The position numbers and the translations under genes were made by a program. A model generated the notes under the pieces. The model searched no databases. It saw nothing but the letters and a program-made list of their open reading frames with translations, and was not told where the DNA came from. Shown here piece by piece: positions 33,594 to 49,394 of a stretch of DNA of 64,000 nucleotides (its first letter is position 1; the number at the start of each line of letters is the position of its first letter). Source of the stretch: Basidiobolus meristosporus CBS 931.73 (taxonomy: Eukaryota > Basidiobolomycota > Basidiobolomycetes > Basidiobolales > Basidiobolaceae); the NCBI GenBank assembly GCA_002104905.1, contig MCFE01000027.1:1-64000 (forward strand), given 5' to 3'.

Positions 33594-34884
33594 TCAGTTG
33601 TGGCAGAATAGCTTACGCAAGAGCGTGTGCTTCTTGGCGTACCCGTTCAAGATCTTCTTGTTGACCGTCGACTCAAACTTCTTGGCCTCGGCCAGGATGT
33701 CGCCAAGAGATCCGGAGAACGGCTCGCACAGTCTAGCGCTCAACACCTTCATGATGTCTTCGAACTGATCTAGCTGCAAAAGACGTGGTTCATTCCGTTT
33801 CAGCAAGGCCAGCGAGACCCTCAGCAGTGTCACATCGATCCCATCCAAGAACATGACGTCATATATCCTCTGCACCAACGGCAGTGGGAAACAGCACCCG
33901 AAAATGGTCAAGAACCATTGCGTGGAATACATACCGGTCTTGACGTTGTAGGCATCCAGGTGATCCAACAGTCTCGGAAGGTGCGTGGACATCAGGGATC
34001 GCAGCTGATAGATCCTCAGCTCGAGGCCAATCATGTTGTGCGAGTATGTGGTGCGCAGATTGTAACTCTCCATCATCCTAAACATTATCATCAGCACAAT
34101 GGCCCTGGGATTGCATTCCAATGGGGACCACCAACCTTACAAACACGCAGAACGCCTCGCATTCCTCCAGCTGCATCAACAAGATCCCAACGATGTGGCC
34201 AAAGCCCTGGCAGTAGCCAACCTGGGCATCGTAAGTGGAATACACCCGCAGAATGTTTCTCATCCCCGTCTGACCTGGCCCATCTTTGTCCTGGAACATC
34301 TCCAGCCTTGGGAAGGTGCGCGGTAGATCCAGGGCGATATCACAGTCATGAGGGGATGCCTCGTGTGCCAACTGCGAGTAGAGCGTTTCCAAGAAGGTCC
34401 GGTCCCCCTTGCTCATGATCTTCCACAGACGGCCACGATACACCGAGGGTATCCCCATGTAAAGTTTCTCCCGGACCAGCTCCGGCGCTTCCTTGTACAC
34501 CTGTCCGAAGTTGTTGGCCAAATCCTCCCAGAAAGTATAGTTGATTTGTGGAGCAAGCTCTGTGTAAACGGTGGTTAGCTGGGCTGGCTGGAATGGAGCT
34601 TTTAGCAAGACTGGGGATGGGTAACTAAGCTGATCTAGCTCTAGGTCTATGGAGATGGTGGACACCTCGGAGCTGGTCAGCGGACTGGCGTCCAACCCGA
34701 AGGGGGCAATGGTGTCAAAGGAGTCGTGGTTGTAGGCATTCTCAGGAAGCGAGCTGATGAGATGATATTCGACCGATGGGGATTGGGCTGTGGAGTCTCG
34801 TGATAGGCGATGAAGTAACTTTGGGTCAAGAATGATGTCTTCCTTCTCTGTCGAGATAGGGTAAAAAGCGGCGACTGTAGTCAT
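33594..34884 (-). CDS. TBC-domain Rab GTPase-activating protein
   Basis: Stimulates GTP hydrolysis by a Rab. Exons 34884-34136 and 34077-33594 (coding order) give 410 residues. The N-terminal ~120 residues are acidic and Ser/Thr-rich. The TBC domain starts at ~residue 140. The arginine finger is in MGIPSVYRGRLW (IPxxxRxxxW) and the glutamine finger in VGYCQGFGHI, so the dual-finger mechanism is intact. MYSTQWFLTIFGCCFPLPLV and RVSLALLKRNEPRLLQ complete the domain. Closest in feel to the Gyp5/EVI5 class, but it is short and lacks a long coiled coil. A TATAAAA element lies ~65 nt upstream of the ATG (34949-34955). Confidence 0.9.
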
Positions 34885-35462
34885 CGTAGTATCTTCCAGG
34901 GAGCCTTGACTATCAAGTAGCCTGAGGGAGGGAGTCGTTGGGGTTGGGTTTTATATGGACACTGGGCCTTGTTAACAAAGGAGAACTGGGAAAGAGCCAA
35001 GCCTAAGCGAATTAAGTTTGGGCTTAAAAATGTCGAAATGTCCAGGAAGGCTTGGCTTAGGTGACTAATAAACATTTGGCCAAAATGGGACTTGCTAAAT
35101 TTGCCGATAGGAGTAATTACTCGAGTTTGGGAAGTCAGATCCCCTGCGATCATTGGCCCGTTCGTGCGTACATGAAGAGGATGGAATGAAACGGTGGGTA
35201 GAGGACTGACACTCGAGACATCGAGTGAAAATAGGGGCGAGCCGCACCCACAAAACATGCCTCGTCACATTGAAACACTGCCTGATTTCGCCTCATCACA
35301 GGAAGCTAAATCTAGTTTTCCTGTCCGAATCCAACTGGGATTCGATGTTGGAATGAAAATTTTCTGCTTCCCAAACTGGGCAATGTCTGATCTTAGTAAA
35401 CAGAAAGTAACCGAAGCCACGATTTTTCATTCGCTTCTGCTTGCCCAACGCTCCCAAGAGCC
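34885..35462. promoter_or_regulatory. Divergent promoter region, TBC gene / SPT4
   Basis: Contains TATAAAA (minus strand, 34949-34955) for the TBC gene. Overlapping short frames on both strands have no protein-like features. Confidence 0.4.
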
Positions 35463-35996
35463 ATGTCCAACATCGTGCCCACAGAAAAACGCCAATTAAG
35501 AGCTTGCCTGCTATGCTCCCTGGTCAAGGTTCACAGTCATTCCCATACCATCCGTCCTATTGCAATGATAACCAACCGACCTTGATTATGTAGAACGCTG
35601 CTCAGTTTCGACAGACGGGTTGTGAGAATTGCGAGGAGATCTTGCGTATGCGTGGAAGTAACGATCGCGTGATGGAATGTACTAGTTCTACTTTTGACGG
35701 GTACCCTTTTTGTTTCTTTCCACTTTACGTTGAGCCCTGGCTTACAGTTGGTGTCCTTGTAGTTGTATAGCCATGATGAAGCCGGATGAAAGCTGGGTTG
35801 CGCGCTGGCAACGCATCGGTAAGCCACTATTTAGCGTCCGGCCAGAATCATTGACTGATCCTTTGCCTATAAAGATAAATTCACCAAGGGGCTCTACGCG
35901 GTTCGTGTCTCTGGCCGTATACCTGAGTATGTAGAGGATGAATTGGATCGACGCGGCATTAAGTATAGACCTCGTGATGGTTCTTCAAAAGACTAA
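35463..35996 (+). CDS. SPT4: Transcription elongation factor Spt4
   Basis: Zinc-binding partner of Spt5 (DSIF), which promotes RNA polymerase II processivity. The gene is split into four small exons: 35463-35528, 35594-35700, 35763-35818, 35875-35996, giving 116 residues (human 117). The zinc ribbon is C15, C18, C32, C35 (RACLLCSLV … GCENCEEIL). GSNDRVMECTSSTFDG, MKPDESWVARWQRIDKF and YAVRVSGRIPEYV follow the family closely. Acceptors are TATGTAG, CTTGTAG and ATAAAG; all phases join. No single long open frame exists, so it is easily missed. Confidence 0.95.
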
Positions 35997-36234
35997 TACC
36001 GATTTCGATGGATTGTATATATAAAAACCAGAAATTCTTCTTATTGAGACGTGTTCACCTAACCGACAATGGATGCTTATATGGCTGCGCATTATTTATT
36101 GGATATTATAGCTTTTGTTTGGCTCAATGAAGTGTAACAAAGTGCGTCGAGTATGCGTGGAAAATGGAATACGAATTGGATTGTCGAGATACATATGTGA
36201 ATGCAACAATGATGTATTATGGCTTTTGGTACAG

Positions 36235-40797
<4,563 letters not shown>

Positions 40798-41287
40798 TCC
40801 AAAGATACTATAAGATTCCCTGAGTGTTATGATTAAAGCCCAATTAAGACAGTTAGGTGGACTTACTTTTAAAGTAGAGTGAGAGGTTTGAGTCGAAAGT
40901 TATAGTAGGTGTTTGTCCGTAAGTACCAGAAGTAATTTACAAGGAAACTATGAGACGTACAAGGTATAAGTTCGAAGCACTGGGCCATATAACCCAAAGG
41001 TGTTCTTGATTCAAGATAGTTCGAAGATTACTGATTATCAAGCCAATATCCAAAAATGACTGAATGTCTTGAAAATGTTACTCGAAAGATTATAGTAGTG
41101 TGAATATATGCTCAGAGAGTGGATCTATCTTAAGCATGGTTTTAAACCTAATCTAGATGTGACGTGATATTGATCAGCATTTCAAAGCCGCATTCTGCTA
41201 TCTTGCTTGCTGTAATATCTGCTTAATTGAACACAATTCCATCAGTTCTCTAAGAGCGTTTCACCTTAGCATTACGATCTATCAACC
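40798..41287. promoter_or_regulatory. Divergent promoter region PEX1 / CSN2
   Basis: The 490 bp between the ATGs; AT-rich, no clear TATA, no gene. Confidence 0.4.
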
Positions 41288-43404
41288 ATGTCTGACGATG
41301 ATTTTATGATGGAAGAGGAGGATGAGGAATACGACTTCGACTATGAAGATGATGAACAAGAAGAGCCTGATGTAGATCTTGAAAATAAATATTATAATGC
41401 CAAAGGTTGGTCTGGAAGTTTACCTTCTTCAATAGTGAATGTAAGCCTAAGTTCCCCTTTTCCCAACCTTCTTTCAAACTATGAATAGGCCGGAAAGAAG
41501 ACGATCCGGAGGGCGCCATCGAAGAATTTCAGAACGTTGTAGATTCGGAAGAAGAGAAGGGAGAGTGGTGAGTCATTTTGAAAATAGACATCGAAAAAGT
41601 GAGCAGTTGTATTTAAAGGAATAACTCTAGGGGCTTCAAGGCACTCAAACAAATGGTGAAATTATCATTCAAGGCTAACGATTACGACTCGGTAAAATTA
41701 GCGTTAAAACTAGTATATAGGCAACTCACTGATACCGGTAGCTATTCATTATAGACGCTGAAATTCTATGAGCAACTCTTGACGTTCATCAAGTCTGCCG
41801 TCACTCGTAATTATAGCGAGAAGAGCATTAACAACATTCTTGACTACATATCAACTTCAACCGATATGGCCTTCATGGAGAAATTCTATTCCACGACACT
41901 GCATGCCTTAGAAGAAGCTAAAAATGAGGTATTTCAGAATTTACTTCGAGTACATTAGCCTTCAAATGCTTAAACAATCCTGATGGCAATATTCATTAGC
42001 GGTTGTGGGTCAAAACCAACCTCAAACTAGCGAAATTATGGTTAGACCGCCAGGAGTACAATCGCTTAGCCAAGGTAATCCCAGGTACTATCACAATTAC
42101 CAATCTAATGTGAGAGCTAACAGCGGATGTAGATTCTTCGTCAGCTACATACCTCGTGCCAGAGAGACGACGGTACTGATGACCAGAGGAAAGGGACACA
42201 GCTTCTGGAAATATTTGCTCTTGAAATTCAGATGTACACTCAGACCAAGAATAACAACAAACTCAAGGTTCGGCCAAGTGTCTATTATAATTTCTTACAC
42301 ATCAATGCTTACTTTTCAATCCAGGCACTTTATCAGCAATGTTTGCATGTAAAATCAGCAATTCCTCATCCACGGATCATGGGTGTTATTCGTGAATGTG
42401 GTGGCAAAATGCATATGAGTGAAAGTAATTGAGTTTCTTAGTCGATTTCTGTAGCATTGGAAATTAACTCAATCTCTTGTCAATAACAGAGGAATGGGAG
42501 AAGGCTCAGACAGATTTCTTCGAGTCCTTTAGAAATTACGATGAAGCAGGGAGCCCACAACGCATTCAAGTTCTCAAGTAGGGCTCAAGCAATATGTTTA
42601 TTGGATCGGCTTGGTTACTTAAATCGCATTTTAGATATTTGGTTCTAGCTAATATGCTTACCGACTCCCAGATTAACCCGTTCGATTCACAAGAGACTAA
42701 ACCGTATTTATCAGCTAAAAGCATCAAGTATCTCAAGTGACACTTTGCTCACGCGATTTGAATATAGCTACAAAAATGATCCACAAATTGTCGCCATGAC
42801 CAACCTAGTAAGTGCATATCAGCACAAGGAAATCCATGAATTTGAGAAGATTCTAAGAGGTACTTGCTTCAACAAATCCACTTACCAACGACCATTATCA
42901 CCTGAACCTTCATTGCTCTTTTTGATTAGAGAACCGGAGCACTATTATGGATGATCCATTTATTCGCACCTATATTGACGATGTGTTGCGCAATATTCGT
43001 ACCCAAGTGTTGATAAAGCTGATCAAGCCGTACACTCGTATTGAAATCCCGTTCATTTCAAAGGTTCTTACCACTGTGCTGTTGTTGCATAACCCTCGTT
43101 ACTAACACATGGGTTGACACGCCAACCAGCAACTGAACATTCCCGAGCAGGATGTTGAAGATCTGTTAGTGGCACTGATCCTGGACAATAGGATTTCTGG
43201 ACGCATCGATCAAATCAACCAACGCTTGGAGCTGTATAAGGAGTAATACTATATTATTTTTCAACAATTCCCCAAGCACGTGTCGTTAACCAAGTTCCTA
43301 CACCCTCTTGTAGATCGTCTGACACACTGCGCTATAACTCTATTGAGAAATGGTCCAACAACGTAGAGAGCTTGTACAAAACATGTATAAGCAAGGTCAT
43401 GTAA
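41288..43404 (+). CDS. CSN2: COP9 signalosome subunit 2
   Basis: PCI-domain scaffold of the complex that removes Nedd8 from cullins. Thirteen exons: 41288-41405, 41489-41567, 41631-41691, 41755-41928, 42000-42074, 42145-42267, 42325-42424, 42490-42577, 42635-42703, 42768-42859, 42930-43063, 43130-43242, 43314-43404. Together 438 residues (human 443). The acidic N terminus leads to [12 protein letters not shown], then [92 protein letters not shown] (PCI) and the winged-helix end [16 protein letters not shown]. The last exon ([12 protein letters not shown]…SKVM) restores the conserved C terminus; stopping at the GAGTAA at 43241 would truncate it. Every phase closes. Confidence 0.96.
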
Positions 43405-43678
43405 ACTACGTAATACTCGAAGGATTCTTACGGCCAATAATGGCAGCCTTCCTGGTTCCATTTCACCGATCACATATGCTTGGTCCTCGGGACGGGATAT
43501 ACAATAAAGACATTTGTCGAATCATCTAAGATTTACTCGGCATTGAAATCAAAGCCTGCTTGAATGGCTAATGAATATTGCGGAATTAAGTACAAGTCTA
43601 TAGCAACCATCATTATCGATTGTCCACAGGGAAAACTGATACACAGACAATGTTGGTATATGGCCAACGGACATCGCA
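43405..43678. other. Convergent gap CSN2 / nuclease
   Basis: The 274 bp are the 3' flanks of both genes; nothing else seen. Confidence 0.4.
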
Positions 43679-45184
43679 TTACTGCTTCAGCGCCTCTCCG
43701 TTCAGCAGCTCCATCTGTAATTTGCTCTCAAGTTCTGGTGGTAATTGAGTGTATAAAAATGGATCGGTTGATGGGGCATTAGCATCAGGCTGCTCTTGAG
43801 GAACGTACTCTTCAGCTTCTGGCTCTAACACAGGAGTAGGGGCATCATCGTACATGTAATCATTGGTGAACTGCTCGTAACACGAGCTTGAGCTCTGATA
43901 GTCGATACCAAAGCTTTTCAGGTAAGACTCGAGCATAGGGTTTTCTGCCTTCACCTCCAATGTGGATAGGTTATCAGGAATTTGAGGAGCGGAGTTAAAG
44001 ACTTTGCGTGCTTCGATGTAGCTGAAGTTCGATGTCGGTTGATTTTTCACGTGCTTAAGTATTTCCTCAATTGAGCCATGCTTCTTGATCAAGCTCAGCC
44101 CTTTTACAGCACCAATTCCCTTGAGTTTGCCCGAGAAGTCGGTTCCGCAAAGAATACACAGGTCTACAAATTGCTCTCGAGACAATGCAAGCTCCTCGCG
44201 AGCCTTGATAACGTTGATCTGAATGACTGGGGCACCTTGGAAAAAGTATTGGCGAAGCACTGGACCATCGCCAAAAAGAACTGCATCGGTGTCCTCGCTA
44301 GCGGTAGCATCAGTCAATCCATGGGTGGTGAATGAGGCGCACATGGCTTCCGCCTCGTGGTGGTCAGCCACGACGTAAGAGATCCCCATATATTCTAGCA
44401 GTTCCATTGTTTCTTCTTTCATTTTTTCAGTGACTCTGACAACCCTGTTGGTCAATGAAAGCAGCATGTTGTGGTTGTAATTCTGCAGTTGGTCAATGCT
44501 ATCTAACAGGTGGCGTTGATCAAAGGCTACGTTTGACATTGCGAGTTTTCGAAATAGGTTTATTTCTTCCGATGTGATAAAATTACTGTAGTTCAGTGCT
44601 GAATGTCGAGCTCCTTTCCCTTGGGTATGCGAGATTTGGCTAACCATGAGCTCCAATTCCTCTCTGAGCTTCTCATCTTCCAACAGGGGAGCTCCTTGAG
44701 CAACAGCTGTTGGTGGCGACTCTGTGACCGGTACGACAGTATCTATAAGCCCTGAATTGGCTAAGCTTCCTGTTAAATATCTAGACATCTGCGCGCGAAG
44801 ATTGTCAGAAGAGTCGGAGCAATTCTTCACGAGTTCTCTTGCTCTGCTAAGCCGGCTTTTTCTCTGCTCTTCTAGCGTGAGACGAGATACGTTGGAAGAG
44901 CGTAGCTGAGCTCTTCGGTTGGTCTCATGGACTTTCTGTTTGTTTCGAGCCTTTCCGTCGAACACGAAAACTGGAGTAATATTCATTTGCTTCAGATAAT
45001 TTCCAAACTGGTAGAAGCCCTGGACATGTCGTGGTTGTGGCAGCTGGGGACTAGCTATGAATCGGTACAGATAGACACTCGCATCTAGAGCGAGGTTTAT
45101 GTTACGAAAGTCGGAAGTAGCATGCGTGGTCAACGAGCCAGGAGCGAATCTTTTCAGCAAGGGCGTCAAATGCGCGATACCCAT
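43679..45184 (-). CDS. Rad2/XPG-family structure-specific nuclease (FEN1-like)
   Basis: Intronless, 501 residues from the ATG at 45184; the frame is open further only via TTG, and family members begin Met-Gly. N region: MGIAHLTPLLKRFAPG, LALDASVYLYRF (D34), TPVFVFDGKARNKQK (D76). I region: VVADHHEAEAMCASF (two Glu), ATASEDTDAVLFG (two Asp), ILCGTDFSGKLKGIGAVKGL (Asp and helix-two-turn-helix). All metal ligands are present, so activity is expected. Between N and I there are ~150 residues of helical linker, longer than FEN1's arch but far shorter than XPG's spacer. No PCNA box (QxxLxxFF) is visible; the C-terminal ~100 residues are acidic and unique. It does not fit FEN1, EXO1, GEN1 or XPG neatly. 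Confidence 0.82.
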   Translation of the reverse strand: MGIAHLTPLLKRFAPGSLTTHATSDFRNINLALDASVYLYRFIASPQLPQPRHVQGFYQFGNYLKQMNITPVFVFDGKARNKQKVHETNRRAQLRSSNVSRLTLEEQRKSRLSRARELVKNCSDSSDNLRAQMSRYLTGSLANSGLIDTVVPVTESPPTAVAQGAPLLEDEKLREELELMVSQISHTQGKGARHSALNYSNFITSEEINLFRKLAMSNVAFDQRHLLDSIDQLQNYNHNMLLSLTNRVVRVTEKMKEETMELLEYMGISYVVADHHEAEAMCASFTTHGLTDATASEDTDAVLFGDGPVLRQYFFQGAPVIQINVIKAREELALSREQFVDLCILCGTDFSGKLKGIGAVKGLSLIKKHGSIEEILKHVKNQPTSNFSYIEARKVFNSAPQIPDNLSTLEVKAENPMLESYLKSFGIDYQSSSSCYEQFTNDYMYDDAPTPVLEPEAEEYVPQEQPDANAPSTDPFLYTQLPPELESKLQMELLNGEALKQ

Positions 45185-45301
45185 GGATGACAGCCAAAAT
45201 ATCAAGTAGGAGAGGAAGCCTATCAAGGGACGATTTCGAATGAAATTTTCAAATTTATTCTGAACTAACGCAGCAGGTCAGCAAGATTCGTAGGATGTTT
45301 A

Positions 45302-45925
45302 TTATTCTAAATGGCATGACTCAGCTTTATCAGGAATTAGATGATTCAGTAGCAAATTGATGCGACAATGAGCAGTCTTGACTAGCTCTTCACCAGAGAG
45401 CTCGCTACAAGTACGTTTGTTTGCAAAAACCGCCTCCCAGGACCAAACAGGGCGACTGGTGCGCCCCTGGTATTCCAGGGAATCCCAGAACTGATCCTTC
45501 AGTGTGTCTGGATAGCTGGTGTCAAGAGGGTCCTTTTGTCGCCGTTCATTAGCCATATTGGTGAAGTACTCGTCGCTCCATTCTTCACGGAATTCCTCCT
45601 CTTCGAGCGAGTGGCTATTGATCTCCGGCATTGTGCTGGGTTTATCTGACCCTTGCTCTAGGAAGTCTTGAGTCCATGGCGTGGTGTCACAAGGGTTCTG
45701 GCTGGTAATGTTATTTTTTACCTCAAAGAACGGAGTACAAGATCTATCCCAGCTGTGTTCGAAGGCAAGCAATTCATGGCTCTCTGCAAGATCTCTCGTG
45801 GAGGTTAGAGAACCTCTCGAAAAGGGATTTCTATTTCTATTGAGGTCGGCGAGCGGCAAGTAGGCGACTTCCTTGTTTTGTTCCAAGAGGTTGCGATACG
45901 ATGTAACAGCTCCTCGACTCTTCAT
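45302..45925 (-). CDS. WxxxF/Y-motif protein, possible Pex5/Pex20-type import factor
   Basis: 207 residues from the first in-frame ATG at 45925 (the frame is open to 45976 only through a TTG). There is no folded domain, signal or membrane span; it is hydrophilic and acidic, probably disordered. It carries WTQDF (84-88), WSDEY (116-120) and WEAVF (163-167), i.e. W-x-x-x-F/Y motifs with acidic residues before the aromatic, as in the Pex14/Pex13-binding N terminus of Pex5 and Pex20/18/21. No TPR repeats follow, so it is not a full Pex5. Whether a Pex7-binding segment exists in the C-terminal ~40 residues (ELVKTAHCRINLLLNHLIP) is uncertain. An additional 5' exon is possible. Gene reality moderate, function inferred from motifs only. 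Confidence 0.55.
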   Translation of the reverse strand: MKSRGAVTSYRNLLEQNKEVAYLPLADLNRNRNPFSRGSLTSTRDLAESHELLAFEHSWDRSCTPFFEVKNNITSQNPCDTTPWTQDFLEQGSDKPSTMPEINSHSLEEEEFREEWSDEYFTNMANERRQKDPLDTSYPDTLKDQFWDSLEYQGRTSRPVWSWEAVFANKRTCSELSGEELVKTAHCRINLLLNHLIPDKAESCHLE

Positions 45926-46490
45926 GTTCGGTAAGGGGGATGGCCAAATATCAAGAGCGTACTGTTGTAGAGGCAAGGTGATAGGAGCACCATTTTACTT
46001 TTAAGGTTCATCGGAAAGCAATAATGTAAGATACGGTATCTGTGCCTGACTAGGACAGTGGCCAATATCTATGAGACAAGAGCCAATCTTGGTCGAACAT
46101 ACGCGATCCTTTGTCCAATCGTCACCCAATATACCAACCCTTCCGTGACGTCGGGAAAGTAATATCACATGTTAGTATGGCGCTTAGTCAACAACAGCAT
46201 GATAGCATGTTGAAGATCGATGTCGATGCAGCAGCGGATGTAGAGCGTCGTGGACGTCAATAGCTCCCCTACACTATAGTATAGGAACCGGCGCTAGATA
46301 TACAGATTGTCTTTATTGACCGGGTTCAACAACCAGTAAAAAACAAACCACTTCATGAAGCAAAAAATACTGGTTACGAGATGCTACGTTGGGTGTATAA
46401 AGATTAAAAAGCTTATTTTAAGTGAACAACTAAAAATAGTAGAAAACATAGATTATATTGAATCCAAAGAGGGGGCAGCCTAAGGTAGCT
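45926..46490. other. Gap between WxxxF/Y gene and RAC1
   Basis: No gene seen; holds the promoter of the WxxxF/Y gene and the RAC1 3' flank. Confidence 0.4.
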
Positions 46491-47352
46491 TTACAAAATC
46501 ATGCACTTCTTCTGTTTCGTTGGTGGTTTCTGGGGTGTCAAGACCGCGCGAATCGCATCGTCAAACACGTTCTTTAATCCCTTTTGGGTCAGGGCTGAAC
46601 ATTCCAGATAGCGAACAGCGCGTACATCTTTCGCCATCTGCAAACCCTGTGGATAGCTGATAGGAGCCATGCGTTTTTCCTTGAGCTTTTCGATGGTTTC
46701 CCGGTCTTCACGAAGATCCAACTTTGTTCCCACCAAGATAATCGGGGTATTGGGCGCATGGTGATTGATCTCGGGATACCACTGAGAGTGAACAACATGG
46801 TTAATATGCCGCTCGGATTCCCGGCTGAGACGCTACTTACCTTCGTCTTCACGTTTTCAAAAGAAGGCGGGCTAACCAAAGAGAAACATATGAGGAATAC
46901 ATCCGTTTGTGGATATGACAGAGGTCTGAGGCGATCGTAGTCCTCTTGTCCGGCAGTATCCCATAAACCGAGGTTAATAGGCTTTCCATCCACCATAACA
47001 TTCGCCGAGTAATTATCGAAGCTAAGAAAGCCACAGATGAGTGGAAAGGGCAACGCACGCTGGGAATATCAAAGATACTTACACTGTAGGGATGTACTCC
47101 CCAGGGAAAGCGTTTGTGGTATAGCTAATAAGCAAACAGGTTTTACCTACGGCACTGGATGCAAAAGGTTAAAAGGCTGCGAAGTGGTATTTGCTAGGGA
47201 TTTTATTTTCTAGAACGAGGGCAGTGAGTCCCAACTTCACGACAAGAAAGATGGCCGCGTGGATGCTCAAAGCCCATTGAATCTAGAAACTTCAGGTAGA
47301 ATTAAACCAGCACATACCCATCGCCGACTACAACACATTTGATCGCTTGCAT
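46491..47352 (-). CDS. RAC1: Rho-family GTPase Rac1
   Basis: Molecular switch for polarised growth and actin control. Exons 47352-47318, 47154-47083, 47021-46841, 46781-46491 (coding order) give 192 residues, the exact length of human Rac1. P loop GDGAVGKT (10-17), switch [18 protein letters not shown], switch [22 protein letters not shown], base-binding GTKLDLRED (TKLD) and [23 protein letters not shown] and the polybasic tail KQKKCMIL separate it from Cdc42. The CAAX box ends in Leu, predicting geranylgeranylation. Exon 1 is only 35 nt. Confidence 0.96.
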
Positions 47353-47806
47353 TTAATGGGTGGTACAGTGTTTGTGGGAAACTCTTCTGTGGGCAAATCT
47401 TACGGTAGATAAAGCAAGCAAATAAAGTAGAGGATAAGGGGGCAAACAGAAGGAGAGCAGGGAGGTGAGTGGGAAAGGGAGGCAGGGGCACGTCAGAGCT
47501 TGGTATTTCTAAAATGGATTGTTTGATGAGAAATAATCAGGTCACCCATATGGGAACACACATATACTAGATCACTCAAACTCTGCCAATCATCAAGTTG
47601 AGGCAAAATTGGCATTAACATTGTTATCAATACAAATGGTGTGAACAAGTGTCGTGATGGTTGTCAGGCCAGACAAGGAACCCATATGTTGGAGAAACCG
47701 AAACTTATCTTCATATGGAAAGTGGTCAGATGACGGAAACTGTGATTTTAATAGAAATTCAGTTGGATTTTACAAGAAAATACATTGTAGCATATTGATA
47801 GCATGG
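47353..47806. promoter_or_regulatory. RAC1 promoter region / 5MP 3' flank
   Basis: The 454 bp hold the RAC1 promoter with C/T-rich leader sequence (minus strand, about 47440-47500). No TATA recognised. Confidence 0.4.
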
Positions 47807-49394
47807 CTATTCTTCATCAGACTCTTCGTCATCGCTATCCTGGAGCTTCTCAATCAATGGTTCCAACTGCTTTTTGAATACAGTCTTGGCCGAGTTTTGG
47901 TGCCAGTAAAGAATAGCATCAGCAGATAATACATCATTATTGTACAAAACGACTAGCAATTGACGGAAATGCTTGGTGAGCTTCGCGTTCTCATAGAAGT
48001 ACACTTGAGCTCTGTTCAGAAGGGCAAGGTTGGCTTTGGCGGCAGCGGTCTTCTGCGCCTTGGTGGCGGGCTGGTCCTCAGGAATATTGCAGTACACCTC
48101 GAGAAGTGGTGAATATTGGTGGATCATCTTCAAGAATTGTTCATTGAAGTTTTCCTCACGACCGTTCCAGTCAATGCCAGCCATCAAACCCTCCCAGACA
48201 ATCTGAACCGATTCGGTATCTTCCATTCCGTTGTCTCTCAATTGTTGACGCAGACTAATAGAGGCCTCTTTAGCGGGCTGGCCTTCTTGAACAAGCTCTT
48301 GGATGTCCTCGACAAATTTATCTTTACGGTGGGAGAGTTGTCGGCGATTGTGATAATCGACAAGCTCCTTCATGTCCTCAGCTTCAAAGTGACGGGCAAA
48401 ACAGTCCTCGTCTCTCTTGTTGGGAGGGAAGAACTCCATAAGCTTACTCTCGAGATCAGCTTTACGCAGCATGATTCCAAGAGAGTCAACGCCATGGTCA
48501 ACCAAATAGGACTTGAAGACGGCAGTTACAAACTGAAGGGACTCTCCTAAAAGAGATAAAGCGCATCAATAGCCAGTACAGTGCAGTGAGGGTCAGACGG
48601 TGCCAAACCTTTCTTGACCAAGTGATCCTTCAACAACACAGAGAGAACGCCGATGTTGATCAATTGCGTGGCAACAAAGATCCCAATAGCAACAGCAAGC
48701 TTGTTGTTTTGCTCAGGGGTCCATTTGTTAATGTTTTGCAAAATGTTCTTCAAGGTATCCTCGAAAGGTCTTTGAAGGTACTTGTAACGACGCATAAGTT
48801 TGGTGAAGACATCCACATATTTCTTGATAGTTTGGCGATCATCTTCGACAGAGAAGATACTGAATGGGCTTGGCTCAGTTTCATCATCAATATTACCACC
48901 AGGAACTAGAATGGTATGGTTAGTGTGGATCCGTTGCCGCTGGAGAAATCCAATTTACCTGAGATATTGCCAGTTATGAGGATTTCGAAAACACTTTCTG
49001 CGTATTTTTTATAGTCAAGAGTCTTTCCGGCAGTATCAAGCTTGATTGATAAATCCTCCAAGTCTCCAGGTTTAGCAGAGTTTATAACAGTTAAAAAATT
49101 ATCGCGAAAGACTAAACAAAGCAAGTGGGTTAGGAGAGCAGTTGAGAGGCAAAAAAGTTGGGAGGATATTACTTTCGGGCTCGAATTTAGCCTGGGCTGA
49201 TTGTACTCTCTTTGGAATTGGGAGTTAATACAGGAGGAAGAGCGGAAAGGCGAACAAACATCTGTACCTTTCTTGTTTTAATCTTAACACCATGCAAAAC
49301 AGGCTACACCAAGCAAATCGAGTTAAAGGAATGCCAAACTGGATCGTAGTAAAGTGAAAGCAACCTTAGTATTACCGCTTCGTGCCGCACTCAT
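47807..49394 (-). CDS. BZW1: eIF5-mimic protein (5MP/BZW family)
   Basis: Translation regulator that competes with eIF5 for eIF2 and eIF3. Six exons, coding order 49394-49365, 49303-49268, 49209-49173, 49111-48959, 48905-48609, 48546-47807, give 430 residues (human BZW1 419). The N terminus VKIKTRKRVQSAQAKFEPEI, AGKTLDYKKYAESVFEIL and TKLMRRYKYLQRPFED follow BZW1. The C-terminal W2 domain has IVWEGLMAGIDWNGREEN, QYSPLLEVYC, VLYNNDVLSADAILYWHQ and an acidic end SDDEESDEE. The first three exons are tiny (30, 36, 37 nt). It lacks eIF5's N-terminal GTPase-activating domain, as expected. Confidence 0.92.

Noticed and set aside
45185-45226. Hydrophobic N-terminal extension (LIGFLSYLIFWLSS) on the nuclease
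   Set aside because: It starts at a TTG; the family begins Met-Gly at 45184, where the ATG is.
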